From JBEBSD01 sp040394475 (GTDB lineage: Bacteria > Bacteroidota > Bacteroidia > Cytophagales > Spirosomataceae), in contig JBEBSD010000027.1 in assembly GCA_040394475.1 (NCBI GenBank), positions 1 through 64,000 of the forward strand: DNA of 64,000 nucleotides, read 5' to 3'. Below, in pieces: positions 35,013 to 45,200 of the stretch (within the stretch, counting starts at the first letter, position 1; each line of letters opens with the position of its first letter). The notes under the pieces are model-generated. The model worked only from the letters and a program-made list of their open reading frames with translations. It did not search any database and had not been told where the DNA came from. Position numbers and translations under genes: made by a program.

Positions 35013-35885
35013 ATGGCTACTTTATTAGAGTTGATAGGGAACACTCCGTTGGTGGAGCTCACCCACATGAATCCCCGTCCCGATGTGAAAATATTTGCCA
35101 AACTGGAAGGGAATAACCCGGGAGGCAGTGTGAAAGACCGGACTGCCTACGGGATGATCAAAGGGGCAATCGACCGGGGCGACCTCCAGCCGGGGGGAAG
35201 CTTAATTGAAGCGACAAGCGGGAATACCGGGATTGCACTCGCAATGATTGCACGGCTGTTCGATGTTGAAATTGAGTTGGTAATGCCGGACTCGTCGACC
35301 CGTGAGCGGGTCTTGACGATGGAGGCGTACGGCGCACGCGTGACATTGGTCGAGACTATGGAGTATGCGCGGGATTATGCCATGGAACGGGCGGAAAAGG
35401 AGGGGAGTCTGCTGCTGAACCAGTTTGCCAATCCGGATAACTGGAAGGCCCATTACCGGACGACCGGGCCGGAGATCTGGAGAGACACGAAGGGATCCAT
35501 TACGCATTTTGTTTCTTCCATGGGAACTACCGGAACCATTATGGGCACTTCCCGTTATTTGAAAGAACAAAATCCGGCGGTGCAGATCGTCGGCTGCCAG
35601 CCTACCGACGGATCCAGTATCCCCGGTATACGGAAATGGCCGGAGGCCTACCTGCCCAAGATTTTTGAACGAAACAGGGTCGACCAGGTGATAGAGGTTT
35701 CGGAAGAGGATGCTATCCGGACCACCCGCAGACTGGCCCGGGAAGAAGGGATCTTCGCCGGGATGAGCAGTGGCGGGGCTGCCTGGAGCGCCCTCCGGCT
35801 TGCCGACAGCCTGGAGGCCGGTGTCGTGGTGTTTATAGTTTGCGACCGGGGCGACCGCTATTTGTCCGGCTCCTTGTTCGGATAA
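35013..35885 (+). CDS. cysM: Cysteine synthase B (O-acetylserine sulfhydrylase)
   Basis: The 290-residue product belongs to the fold-type II PLP enzymes. The Schiff-base lysine is K41 in NPGGSVKDR, with the substrate loop EATSGNTGIALAM and the phosphate-binding SSMGTTGTIMGTSRYL. The segment VMPDSSTRERVLTMEAYGA and the shorter length are typical of CysM rather than CysK. The enzyme makes cysteine from O-acetylserine and sulfide or thiosulfate. It ends 10 bases before the convergent YqgE-like gene. Confidence 0.94.
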   Translation: MATLLELIGNTPLVELTHMNPRPDVKIFAKLEGNNPGGSVKDRTAYGMIKGAIDRGDLQPGGSLIEATSGNTGIALAMIARLFDVEIELVMPDSSTRERVLTMEAYGARVTLVETMEYARDYAMERAEKEGSLLLNQFANPDNWKAHYRTTGPEIWRDTKGSITHFVSSMGTTGTIMGTSRYLKEQNPAVQIVGCQPTDGSSIPGIRKWPEAYLPKIFERNRVDQVIEVSEEDAIRTTRRLAREEGIFAGMSSGGAAWSALRLADSLEAGVVVFIVCDRGDRYLSGSLFG

Positions 35886-35895
35886 CTGCCCGGGA

Positions 35896-36462
35896 TTAAT
35901 TTAAACGGGGATCGATCGGGTAGTGGGCAATAGACCGGTACTTGCCGCCCATATTTTTCAAGGTTTCCCGCCAGAATGCGCTGGATGGAGTCGCGAACAG
36001 GAAATCGGCAGAGGCCTGTCCCACGATCCATGAATTGACAGCCAGCTCACTTTCAAGCTGGCCGCTGCTCCATCCGGAATAGCCGATAAAGAAGCGGATC
36101 TCTTCGTTGCTTATCTGATTCAGGTGAAGCAGCGATTTAATCTGTTCAAAATCCCCGCCCCAATACACACCCTCCATGACGGGAATCCCCTCCGGGATCA
36201 GGTCAGGGCGCCTGTGGATAAAATGGAGCGTATTTTTTTCGACAGGTCCTCCCACATAGAGCGGGGTGTCCTGGTAGAAGCTTTCGTCCAATACATCGTC
36301 AAGATGTAGCGCCGTCAACTGGTTAAGCAGGAACCCAAAAGAGCCTTCCGGGTTATGTTCGCAGAGCAACAATACGCCCCGGTCGAAGTTGGGGTCGTTT
36401 AAGTAGGGTTCTGCAATCAGCAGATCCCCTTTTTTTACCGAAGGTGGAGCAAATTCATTCAT
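35896..36462 (-). CDS. YqgE/AlgH family protein
   Basis: The 188-residue product matches the YqgE/AlgH (UPF0301) family. It has KGDLLIAEPYLNDPNFDRGVLLLCEH near the N-terminus, GSFGFLLNQL, LYVGGPVEKNTLHFIHR and FIGYSGWSSGQLESEL. The biochemical function of the family is unsettled. There is no signal peptide. It is convergent with cysM and divergent from the gamma carbonic anhydrase-like gene. Confidence 0.92.
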   Translation of the reverse strand: MNEFAPPSVKKGDLLIAEPYLNDPNFDRGVLLLCEHNPEGSFGFLLNQLTALHLDDVLDESFYQDTPLYVGGPVEKNTLHFIHRRPDLIPEGIPVMEGVYWGGDFEQIKSLLHLNQISNEEIRFFIGYSGWSSGQLESELAVNSWIVGQASADFLFATPSSAFWRETLKNMGGKYRSIAHYPIDPRLN

Positions 36463-36595
36463 GGGCGGTTAATAGATTGTTCATGGTAGTCAATAATAAA
36501 AAAATAGTTTGATTTAACAAAACCTACCGTCCGGGCTTTTTTGACGGATCCGGTATTCCATCACCGGTTACTATCACCGTCCGGCCTTGTTTAAA

Positions 36596-36660
36596 GCCGA
36601 CCGCCGATTTCTGATAGCCGATCTCTGATAGCCGATAGCCGATCTCTGACCGTCGATAGC
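36596..36660 (+). repeat. GATAGCCGATCTCT-type short-repeat tract
   Basis: Copies of CTGATAGCCGAT and GATAGCCGATCTCT follow each other in this stretch, a relation of the CGGCTATCAGCTATC tracts at 16268-16810 and 61411-61493 in reverse complement. It lies just upstream of the -7 element of the next gene. Confidence 0.75.
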
Positions 36661-36679
36661 TTTTCATTTCCGACTTTCC

Positions 36680-36687
36680 TAAATTTG
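36680..36687 (+). promoter_or_regulatory. -7 promoter element of the gamma carbonic anhydrase-like gene
   Basis: TAAATTTG matches TAnnTTTG, 25 bases before the ATG at 36713. The short-repeat tract covers the place of the -33 element. Confidence 0.45.
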
Positions 36688-36712
36688 CAACCGGCACATC
36701 AATCGTATAACA

Positions 36713-37234
36713 ATGGCTTTTATTAAAAAAATCAGGGGGTTTAACCCTCAGTTCGGTGACAGCTGTTGGCTGGCTCCTTCGGCAACGGTGATAGGGGATG
36801 TCGAAATGGGGGCATTTTGCACCGTGTGGTTCAATGCCGTCATTCGCGGTGATGTCAACCGGATAAGGATCGGAGACTATACGAATATTCAGGACGGGGC
36901 AGTGGTCCATTGTACCTATCAGCGGGCCGCGACGACGATCGGACATTATGTGTCCATCGGTCATAATGCGATCGTACACGGCTGTACGATCGCTGACAAT
37001 GTATTAATCGGGATGGGGGCGATTGTAATGGACGATGCAGAAATAGGAGAGGGGGCCATTATTGCTGCCGGCGCCATTGTGACGCAGGGAAAAAAAATAG
37101 AGGCCGGAACAATTTATGCGGGAAACCCGGCGCGTTTGCTGAAGAACGTTTCCCCCGAACAGCGGGAATTTGTCATCCGCACAGCCGGCAATTATGTAAA
37201 ATACGCCGGCTGGATGCACGATGAACAACCGTAG
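36713..37234 (+). CDS. Gamma carbonic anhydrase family protein
   Basis: The 173-residue product is a left-handed beta-helix with hexapeptide repeats (IGDVEMGAFCTVWFNAVIRGD...). It has three histidines at H66, H84 and H89; the pair SIGHNAIVHG matches the metal ligands of the family. These proteins form trimers and bind zinc or iron between subunits. Many family members such as YrdA and PaaY lack proven carbonic anhydrase activity, so the activity is open. The stop codon (TAG at 37232-37234) is supplied by the palindromic repeat that starts there. Confidence 0.88.
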   Translation: MAFIKKIRGFNPQFGDSCWLAPSATVIGDVEMGAFCTVWFNAVIRGDVNRIRIGDYTNIQDGAVVHCTYQRAATTIGHYVSIGHNAIVHGCTIADNVLIGMGAIVMDDAEIGEGAIIAAGAIVTQGKKIEAGTIYAGNPARLLKNVSPEQREFVIRTAGNYVKYAGWMHDEQP

Positions 37235-37302
37235 GGGCGATCCGCGATCGCCCTACTACGGTTTTCGACGACAGCATTAGGGGCGATCGCGGATCGCCCC
37301 TA
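37231..37302. repeat. Paired palindromic GGGGCGATCGC-type repeats between convergent genes
   Basis: Two palindromic elements, 37231-37256 and 37278-37302, each have arms of the form TAGGGGCGATC / GATCGCCCTA around a CGCG core. The second is the reverse complement of the first, so the pair can form either two small hairpins or one large one. It may act as a bidirectional terminator between the gamma carbonic anhydrase-like gene and mdh, and resembles REP-type elements. Confidence 0.8.
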
Positions 37303-37312
37303 CTCGTACCCG

Positions 37313-38236
37313 TCAGGGCAATACCGCATTCATGTTGCGGACGGCCTCTGCTGATTTGGCGAAAGCCGCCTTTTCAGATTCATTCAGCCGCAGACTGATG
37401 ATTTTTTCCCAGCCATTGCGGCCAATCACTACCGGAACTCCCATACAAATATCCTTCTGGCCGTATTCGCCGTTCAGCAATACGCTGCAAGGCACGATGC
37501 GCCGTTGGTTGCGAACGATGCTTTCCACGATAAAAGCGGAGGCAGCTCCCGGCGCATACCAGGCAGAAGTTCCGATAAGCTTGGTCAGCGTAGCGCCGCC
37601 TACCATGGTGTCGGCGGCTACTTTGCCCAGTTTTTCTTCCGACAGGAACCGGCTGACCGGGATTCCGTTGTAGGTAGCAAGTCTGGTCAGGGGGATCATG
37701 GTAGTGTCGCCGTGTCCGCCGATTACCATGCCGTGAATATCATTGGGACTGACGCCCATTTCAAGGGCCAGGTAGGTTTTAAAGCGGGCGCTGTCCAACG
37801 CGCCTCCCATCCCGATAATCCGCTTCTTGGGAACACCCGATTCCTTTAAAGCAAGATAGGTCATGGTATCCATTGGATTGGAGACAATCAGGATAATGGC
37901 TTTCGGAGAATATTTAAGGATATTTTCGGTGACAGACTTGACAATACCGGCGTTCACTCCAATAAGTTCCTCACGGGTCATACCGGGTTTGCGGGGCAAA
38001 CCGGAGGTAATCACCACGACGTCAGAGCCTTTCGTCTTTTCGTAATCATTCGTACTGCCGACCGGGAGGGTGTTAAATCCCAGTAGTGCAGCAGTCTGGT
38101 ACATGTCCAGCGATTTTCCTTCCGCAACACCCTCTTTAATATCTAATAATACAACCTCTTCGGCAAGTTCCCTACGGATAATGTTGTCGGCAGTTGTGGC
38201 GCCGACAGCACCAGCGCCAACCACAGTAATTTTCAT
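37313..38236 (-). CDS. mdh: Malate dehydrogenase (LDH-like type)
   Basis: The 307-residue product has the NAD-binding GAGAVG motif (7-12) with D32 at the end of the second strand, substrate arginines R82 and R88 in GLPRKPGMTREEL and catalytic H175 in VIGGHGDTTM. The R82 position supports malate rather than lactate specificity. It catalyses the malate/oxaloacetate step of the citric acid cycle. The gene is convergent with the gamma carbonic anhydrase-like gene and divergent from the MFS transporter. Confidence 0.95.
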   Translation of the reverse strand: MKITVVGAGAVGATTADNIIRRELAEEVVLLDIKEGVAEGKSLDMYQTAALLGFNTLPVGSTNDYEKTKGSDVVVITSGLPRKPGMTREELIGVNAGIVKSVTENILKYSPKAIILIVSNPMDTMTYLALKESGVPKKRIIGMGGALDSARFKTYLALEMGVSPNDIHGMVIGGHGDTTMIPLTRLATYNGIPVSRFLSEEKLGKVAADTMVGGATLTKLIGTSAWYAPGAASAFIVESIVRNQRRIVPCSVLLNGEYGQKDICMGVPVVIGRNGWEKIISLRLNESEKAAFAKSAEAVRNMNAVLP

Positions 38237-38568
38237 TTGATCTGGTATTTAAGTGATTAATTAGAATCAGGCCCCACAGATGGGAGGCATTGCCGCGATT
38301 TTTCCTTTCTCTAGTATCGGGCGGCTAAAAATAGAATACATTATTCTTATTTACCATGATCAGATAGTTTTATTTTTGCAGAAATTTTAATCCAAATGTG
38401 AAAAGAAGGGGTTTTTCCTCCGGAATTTTACACGGCAATAAGGGATTCAGGGCTGAAACTTGTCTTTAAATTAGAATAAACGATAACAGACCGTCGAAAT
38501 AAGTAGTAAAAATCAATCATTTATACCTTAAAAGGTATATCTCTCTTAACCACCTTAACCAAAATTGA
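38237..38568. other. Gene-free 332-bp interval between divergent mdh and MFS genes
   Basis: It holds promoters for both directions. A TATTTTTG (38371-38378) could be a -7 element for a long MFS leader, but has no -33 partner. An inverted repeat lies at 38523-38538. No gene or RNA is recognised. Confidence 0.55.
38523..38538. promoter_or_regulatory. Inverted repeat, candidate operator of the MFS transporter gene
   Basis: ATACCTT and AAGGTAT are perfect 7-base arms around AA, ending 30 bases before the transporter ATG. The size fits a dimeric repressor site. No adjacent regulator gene is seen. Confidence 0.35.
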
Positions 38569-39813
38569 ATGAAATCTTCTGAAGTATTGCAAAGAAGTAC
38601 CGCCTCGTATCTTTTTAGTGCCCCTGTAATTGTTGCTGCCCTGGGCTATTTTGTTGACATTTATGACTTGCTTCTTTTCGGGATTGTCCGGATCCCCAGC
38701 CTGAGAGCGCTGGGCGCTACGGAAGCTGAAATATCGTCAGTGGGATTGTCCATCCTGAACTGGCAAATGGCAGGACTGCTGCTGGGAGGTATTCTCTGGG
38801 GAGTGCTGGGAGATAAAAAGGGGCGCCTGTCGGTATTGTTTGGTTCGATCCTGACCTACTCCCTGGCCAATATTGCCTGCGGATTTGTACAGGATCCGGG
38901 TACCTACAAAATTCTGCGTTTTATCGCCGGCGTCGGTTTGGCAGGTGAACTGGGTGCAGGAATTACCCTGGTTTCTGAGATATTACCCAAAAACCTCCGG
39001 GCAATCGGAACGTCACTGGTAGCGGGGATCGGATTGCTGGGAGCAGTGGTGGCCTATTTTACAGTCGAAATGTTTGACTGGCGCACGGCCTATTTTATTG
39101 GCGGTGGACTGGGACTGCTGCTGCTGCTGCTGCGGGTAGGAGTATTCGAGTCGGGGATATTTGAAGGGATAAAAAGTCAGAAGCACCTTGTCAAAGGGGA
39201 TTTCTTTTCATTTTTTACCAATAAAGACCGGTTTTTCCGGTATATCAAATGTATCGGCATGGGAATGCCCACCTGGTTTGTGATCGGGATCCTGGCTACC
39301 TTCAGCAATGAGTTCGGGATTGCACTGGGAATCAGTGAGCCGGTGGATCCGGGCCTGTCGATCATGTGGTGCTATGTGGGGTTGTCGGCCGGTGACTTGA
39401 GCAGCGGTTTTTTTAGCCATGCACTTAAATCACGTAAAATGGCGGTGTTTTATATGATGCTGCTTACGTTCGCCGGAACGCTGGTTTATCTCTATGCCGG
39501 TATTCAGAATATTACGTATTTCTACACCCTGATGGTTGTACTGGGCTTTGGGATCGGCTACTGGGCGATGTTTGTGACCATCGGAGCCGAACAGTTCGGG
39601 ACAAACCTGCGCGCCACGGCCGCTACCACCGTCCCCAACATGGTACGGGGAACGGTGATCCTGATGACAACACTCTACGGTACGTTTAAAGGGCCGTTTA
39701 CAGTAATTGAAGCGGGCGCTCTGGTCGGGCTGATTTGCTTTGCGATCGGGTTTACTTCGACACTGACCATTCCCGAAACCCATGACCGGGACCTGGACTT
39801 CCTGGAAGAATAG
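38569..39813 (+). CDS. MFS transporter
   Basis: The 414-residue product has about 12 transmembrane helices. The loop 2-3 motif is GDKKGR, and an early FVDIYDLLLFG segment resembles metabolite:proton symporters of the AAHS/SP type. A cytoplasmic loop with FFSFFTNKDRFFRYIK divides the halves. It moves a small organic solute across the inner membrane; the substrate cannot be told. It is followed by a terminator and then a convergent lipoprotein gene. Confidence 0.87.
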   Translation: MKSSEVLQRSTASYLFSAPVIVAALGYFVDIYDLLLFGIVRIPSLRALGATEAEISSVGLSILNWQMAGLLLGGILWGVLGDKKGRLSVLFGSILTYSLANIACGFVQDPGTYKILRFIAGVGLAGELGAGITLVSEILPKNLRAIGTSLVAGIGLLGAVVAYFTVEMFDWRTAYFIGGGLGLLLLLLRVGVFESGIFEGIKSQKHLVKGDFFSFFTNKDRFFRYIKCIGMGMPTWFVIGILATFSNEFGIALGISEPVDPGLSIMWCYVGLSAGDLSSGFFSHALKSRKMAVFYMMLLTFAGTLVYLYAGIQNITYFYTLMVVLGFGIGYWAMFVTIGAEQFGTNLRATAATTVPNMVRGTVILMTTLYGTFKGPFTVIEAGALVGLICFAIGFTSTLTIPETHDRDLDFLEE

Positions 39814-39823
39814 CAATAAAAAA

Positions 39824-39853
39824 GCACTCTGTGAGTAACCGCTCACGGAGTGC
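39824..39853. terminator. Bidirectional terminator between convergent genes
   Basis: GCACTCTGTGAG (39824-39835) and CTCACGGAGTGC (39842-39853) form a 12-bp stem with one wobble pair and a 6-base loop. An A-run at 39818-39823 gives a strong U-tract on the minus strand; on the plus strand CTTT follows. Confidence 0.85.
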
Positions 39854-39885
39854 CTTTCTGAATTTTAGTAGGTTACAGGGGACGC

Positions 39886-40329
39886 CTAATCGTCAATTCG
39901 CAGGAAAGCGCCGTCTTTATCAAAGATAAGATCCAGTCCGTTGGCAAGTTCTATTTCATAGGTATCGTTGGTGTTTTTTTCCCAGGAGTAAATGACCTGG
40001 TCTTCGAAGTTGGCCGTTACATAGTCCAGAATGGCCGGCGGGGTGATCACCGACTCCGGGATACTTTTGTTGTTGCCGTCCACTTTTTTGATTTCGCCGG
40101 TCTCTTTAAATTCCAACTCGTAATTGTTGCTGAGAATCACTTCGTACTGGAGTTTCTGCAACAAATCCTTTTCTTTTTTTACCTGTAAAATGGTTTCACC
40201 GGAAAAATGAGTGGTCACAAAGGTCTGTGCATTGACAGGAAGTTCTCCGGACTCAACGATCTTTTCCTTTTCACAGGCAGTAACGAACAGGAAAATGAGC
40301 CCTAACAAGGCAATTGGTGTGCGTTTCAT
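39886..40329 (-). CDS. PepSY-like lipoprotein
   Basis: The 147-residue product has a lipoprotein signal with C19 (FVTAC). The mature part consists of two PepSY-like/DUF2874 repeats: an alpha helix, then YEVILSNNYELEFKETGEIKKVDG, and later YEIELANGLDLIFDKDGAFLRID. Such small Bacteroidota proteins are periplasmic and are thought to inhibit or bind peptides, without proof here. It ends at the bidirectional terminator. Confidence 0.85.
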   Translation of the reverse strand: MKRTPIALLGLIFLFVTACEKEKIVESGELPVNAQTFVTTHFSGETILQVKKEKDLLQKLQYEVILSNNYELEFKETGEIKKVDGNNKSIPESVITPPAILDYVTANFEDQVIYSWEKNTNDTYEIELANGLDLIFDKDGAFLRIDD

Positions 40330-40558
40330 GGGTGTCTTTTTTTAGTTATCACTACTTAAACAGTTCGGAGAATAACGGAAAATGCTTCCTGAAAATTGGA
40401 TGGCAGAGAAAAAGAGTATACCCGGAATCAGCCGGGATGCCTCTTAATCCAAAAAAAAATGAAAATAATTATTAACGCACTAAGGGGTTATCTTCCAAAA
40501 GTTGTCTTTACTTATGAAAGGTCAGGTGACTCTGACTATAAAACGCTGATTTCAGATT

Positions 40559-41191
40559 GTGACGAATAGCAATAAACATACCGAATGGGATAAGGTACCG
40601 GGAGTGGTAGTGAATAAGAAGCAGCCGGTACCCGCCCCGGAAGTGACGACGGATTCGGAACTATTCATCCGGAACGGATTCCTTGAGAGCCCTAAAGCCG
40701 GGTTTGAATTGTTATTCAGGCGTTACCATAAAGTGCTGTGCAGTCATGCAGTGCGGTTTGTCTACTCACGTGAAATTGCCGAAGATCTTGTCAGCGACGT
40801 GTTCTGCAAATTCTGGAAAAGCAGATCGTACGAGTCGGTAACCAATTCGTTCAGGCATTACCTGTTCCGATCGGTCCGGAATGAGGCCTATAATTACCTG
40901 CGGCTGGAGTTTCAGAAGCTGGAAAGGCTGGAAACAGCCGAATTCCAGGAGTCGGGACAGGCCAGTGCGCCGGATACGATTGCGCAGTACGAAGAAGTGC
41001 TGGGACGGGTTGAATATCTGGTAGAATCACTGCCGCCCCAGTGTCGCAAAGTATTTTTAATGAGCCGGTTTGAAGGCCGAAAATACCAGGAGATTGCGAA
41101 CGAACTGGGCATATCCGTTAAAACGGTTGAAGTTCATATCGGTAAAGCATTGGTTTCAATGCGGCAGGGCTTAAAAGACCATTGGATTTAA
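40559..41191 (+). CDS. ECF-type RNA polymerase sigma factor
   Basis: The 210-residue product has sigma region 2 (FELLFRRYHKVLCSHAVRFVYSREIAEDLVSDVFCKFW) and region 4 (LPPQCRKVFLMSRFEGRKYQEIANELGISVKTVEVHI). The start is a GTG at 40559. Downstream genes encode FecR anti-sigma and STN-type SusC proteins, so this sigma factor is probably controlled by transport of a ligand through that SusC, as in Fec-like surface signalling. It has an N-terminal extension of about 45 residues before region 2. FecR starts 3 bases after its stop codon. Confidence 0.92.
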   Translation: MTNSNKHTEWDKVPGVVVNKKQPVPAPEVTTDSELFIRNGFLESPKAGFELLFRRYHKVLCSHAVRFVYSREIAEDLVSDVFCKFWKSRSYESVTNSFRHYLFRSVRNEAYNYLRLEFQKLERLETAEFQESGQASAPDTIAQYEEVLGRVEYLVESLPPQCRKVFLMSRFEGRKYQEIANELGISVKTVEVHIGKALVSMRQGLKDHWI

Positions 41192-41194
41192 TTG

Positions 41195-42187
41195 ATGGAA
41201 ACGGCTATAACCAAAAAGATGCTATTCGACCATTTCGGTAACCACACTTCCCCCATCCAGCGGAAAGCCATAGAACAGTGGCTGCAGCACCGGGAGAATG
41301 AGGAGTTGTATTATCAATGGCTGGAGGAATGGGAAAGAATTCATTTACAGTATACCCCTGAAACGGAAGTCTTGCTGCAGCAATTTTTTGCGGCAACGGC
41401 TGACGATACGGAACAGGTTGCCGCCCGGGAGCAACTGCCTGAACTTCCCGGGTGGTGGCGGCGTAACTGGCTGCAGGTAGCCGCGGTATTGCTGCTGGGA
41501 ATTTGTGCGGGCGGGGTGTTCCGGGATGAGATCCGTTTTGAAACCTACCGGACAGGGTATGGGCAGATCGCGACGCACAAGTTACCGGATGGGAGTGTGG
41601 TGAAGCTAAACGCCAATACAACGCTTCGTATCCCCCGTTGGGATTTCGGGCGCAACGCACGGGAGGTCTATCTGTCGGGAGAAGCAGGATTCCATATCCG
41701 GCATTTGCCCGATCACCAGAAGTTCATCGTGAAGACTTCTGAAAACTTCGAAGTAGTGGTGTTAGGGACAGAATTTACCATGACTGCCCGTAAATATTAT
41801 TCCAAGGTTGTGTTGACCAATGGAAAAGTAAGCTTGCGGTACCGCGATGCCAGCGAGCAGAAGGAACTGGTGATGATGCCGGGAGATTTGGTGAAGCTGT
41901 CGCCGAATACTCTGCCGGTACTGCGGAAAACAGACGAACCGGAGCAGTATGCGCAATGGGAAGACAAACGGTTTGTATTCGAGGAGACGACGCTCGAAGA
42001 AGTAGGTTTTCTGCTGCACGAGAATTATGGGTTGCAGGTGGATTTCAGAGAGCAGGACCTTGCCAGGCGTACACTCATGGGGTCGTTCAAAGGGAAAACG
42101 ATTGACGAATTACTGATTTCTATCGCAGATGTATTGGATATATCCGTAAGCCGTAAAGGAAACGAGGTGTATTTTATGAATAAATAA
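41195..42187 (+). CDS. FecR-type anti-sigma factor
   Basis: The 330-residue product has a cytoplasmic N-terminus that would hold the sigma factor (1-88), one transmembrane helix (92-109), a periplasmic FecR domain (about 120-215, LPDGSVVKLNANTTLRIP) and a C-terminal DUF4974 domain (about 255-325) that would contact the STN domain of SusC. A TTG one codon earlier is also possible. The arrangement sigma-FecR-SusC-SusD is a standard Bacteroidota signalling operon. Confidence 0.92.
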   Translation: METAITKKMLFDHFGNHTSPIQRKAIEQWLQHRENEELYYQWLEEWERIHLQYTPETEVLLQQFFAATADDTEQVAAREQLPELPGWWRRNWLQVAAVLLLGICAGGVFRDEIRFETYRTGYGQIATHKLPDGSVVKLNANTTLRIPRWDFGRNAREVYLSGEAGFHIRHLPDHQKFIVKTSENFEVVVLGTEFTMTARKYYSKVVLTNGKVSLRYRDASEQKELVMMPGDLVKLSPNTLPVLRKTDEPEQYAQWEDKRFVFEETTLEEVGFLLHENYGLQVDFREQDLARRTLMGSFKGKTIDELLISIADVLDISVSRKGNEVYFMNK

Positions 42188-42291
42188 TGTGGGCAATAAT
42201 TAAAAATACCCGCCGGATTGCAGGTCAGAAAGGGACCCTTTGACCGGCTTTTGGCGGAACAACCTTAAACTTTTAAACTACCTTCATTTAT

Positions 42292-45200
42292 ATGCTGCAA
42301 CGAATACGAAATACCCCTGTTATCGGGGGAATAGGACTGCTATGTCTTTTGAATCTCTCTTCAGTAGCTCAGATTGTGGCAATGAATACCCGTCCCGATT
42401 TGATGAGTCCGGCTGCTCAGCGGGTAACAACCCGCCTGTTATTGAAAGACGTACTGCGGGATCTGAAGAATTACTATAAAGTGGATATCCTGTTCGACAA
42501 CGAAACGGTACGGGAACTCTGGGTGCCTGGTACATTCAACAAAAAATTGCGGCTCGAAAAAAACCTGGATGTCATTCTCTCTCCCCTGGGACTCACCTAT
42601 AAAAAGGTGAATACCTCTTCCTACCTGATCGTAGGCGGTAAGAAAAGCCACAAAGGAGCAAAGGTGTCGAATACTGTACCGGAAACAGAAACGGCTGCCT
42701 GGTCAGGTGCGCAGCAGGGCGCCGATAAGACAAACGAAAACAGGCCGGCTTTAGCAGAGCAGGTAGCGGAGCGAGTAATATCGGGTAACATCACCGATGA
42801 AAAAGGAGAAGCCCTACCCGGCGTCAGCATCATTATGAACGGAACGCAACGAGGAACAAGCTCGGACGTCAAGGGAAATTATTCGCTGGCCTTACCGGAT
42901 GGAACAGTCACCCTGGTTTTTTCATTTATCGGCTATCTGTCAAAAAGCATCGAAATAGGGGACCAGTCGCTACTGAATGTGGTCCTGACCGCAGAAACCA
43001 AATCATTGGAAGAAGTTGTGGTGGTAGGTTACGGTTCGGCCAAAAGAAAGGACCTGACCGGTGCGCTGACGCGGGTGGATCTTGAAAAAAACAGGCTGCA
43101 GCCTAATGTAAACCCTGTTCAAAACCTGCGCGGCACCGTGGCCGGCGTAACGGTAGTCGATAACGGAAGACCCGGATCGGATGCTTCGATTGTCATCCGC
43201 GGACGGAATTCCATTTCGGCGAGCAACAATCCCCTGATCGTGCTGGACGGGATCATTTATGCCGGAGGGAGCCTGTCTGACATCAATTCCAACGACATCG
43301 AATCCATCGATATTTTGAAGGACGCGAGCTCCTCGGCTATTTACGGCTCGCTGGCAGCTAACGGGGTCATCCTGATTACGACCAAAAAGGGCAGCTCATC
43401 CAAGCCACGGATTTCCTATAATACGTATTTCGGCACCTCTAACTTTGCGCACGCCCCGGAATACAAGACCGCAGAACAATACCTGCAGGCACGGAAAGAT
43501 GCGGAAATCATGGATAACGGAGCACTGCCGTTTCAGGTACTGGAAGAACAGAATATTGCGGCCGGAATTACGATAGATCCCTGGGAAGAAATCAAAAGGA
43601 AAGCGCCGGTATCCAGTAATGAATTAAGCGTTTCAGGACGCAGCGAGAAGGTCAATTATTACATTTCCGGGTCCTATTCGGATATAAAATCGCCGGTGAT
43701 GGGCGATAATTTCAAAAGATGGGCTGCGCGGGTCAACCTGGATGTGGCCATTACGGATTGGCTGAACATCGGTACCAACAGCGGGTATAGTTCCCGGGAT
43801 AATTCGGGCGTGAGAGCCAATTTAGCCGCAGCCAGTCAGCTCAGTCCGTTTGCCAGCCTGTATTACGAGGACGGCGTGCCGCGTCCGCTGCCTATGAATA
43901 TCGGAGCAGCAACCAACCCGCTTACTGCTACCCTGAGAAACTGGAACCTGGACGTCACCAATACGCTGTTTACCAATACGTATGCGGATGTGAGCCTGCC
44001 TTTGGAGGGACTTTCCTACCGCCTGAATGTAGGGTACACCCAACGGAACCTCAAGCAGTTTAATTATACCCCTTCCTTCGAGCGAGAGCAGTTTTTCAAT
44101 TTGGGAAGCGGAAATAAATACCATTCCGAATATCAGAATACGACTATCGAGAACATATTGCGGTACGACCGTACGTTCGCTCAGGACCACGCGTTGAATT
44201 TTACGTTGATGTATGGACTGTATATGGAAAACGATGAAAGTTCAAAGTTGAGCAGCAACAATATTTTTAACGATGCACTGGGTTACAATGCGCTACAGAT
44301 CGGAGAGAATTTTGCCATCACTTCCAATGCCGGTAAAAGTCAGCAATTGTCTACTATGGGCAGGATAGGATACCGTTTTAAAGGCAAGTATATCCTGGAC
44401 CTGACCATGCGGCGGGACGGTTACTCCGCTTTCGGAAATGGCCGGAAGTTCGGGTTGTTTCCTGCCGTCGGCGTAAGCTGGAATTTGTCGGAAGAAGATT
44501 TTATGGCAGGAGTATCGCTGATAGACAACCTCAAATTAAGGACTTCCTGGGGCAAAAACGGGAACAGGGGGGTGGACCGTTATTCGTCTTTGAGCAGCCT
44601 GGCCCAGACCAATTATGTTTTCGGGGACGGAGCCGGTCCTTCGGTAGGGCTTTATACAAATTCATTGGGTAATCCCGACCTGGGCTGGGAGACAACCGAA
44701 AGTACCAACTTCGGGGTCGATTACGCCGTCCTGTCGGGAAAAATCAGCGGTTCGATCGACTACTATCAAACACGTACGCATGATTTATTGCTGCGCCAGA
44801 CCATACCGATTATGTCAGGGTTTACTTCTTTTCTGAGAAATATCGGAGAAACAGCAAACAAAGGGATTGAGGTTTCTTTGAATACGACCAATATCCAAAA
44901 GGGGGGATTTGAATGGACCTCAAGTATCGTGTTTTCACTGAACCGTAATAAAATCGTCAAGCTGACAGGCAATGACCTGGACGGAGACGGTATCGAGGAC
45001 GATGATATCAGCAGCAAATGGTTTATCGGCCACCCGCTGGGATCCAGTTTTGATTACGTGTTTGATGGTATTTACCAGGAAGGGGATGATCTTTCCCTGA
45101 TTCCCAGCGCGAAGGCTGGACATGTTAAATTCAAAGATCTGGATGGCGACGGGCTTATCACCCCCCGTGACCGTACGGTGATCGGCTCCGACCAGGCCAG

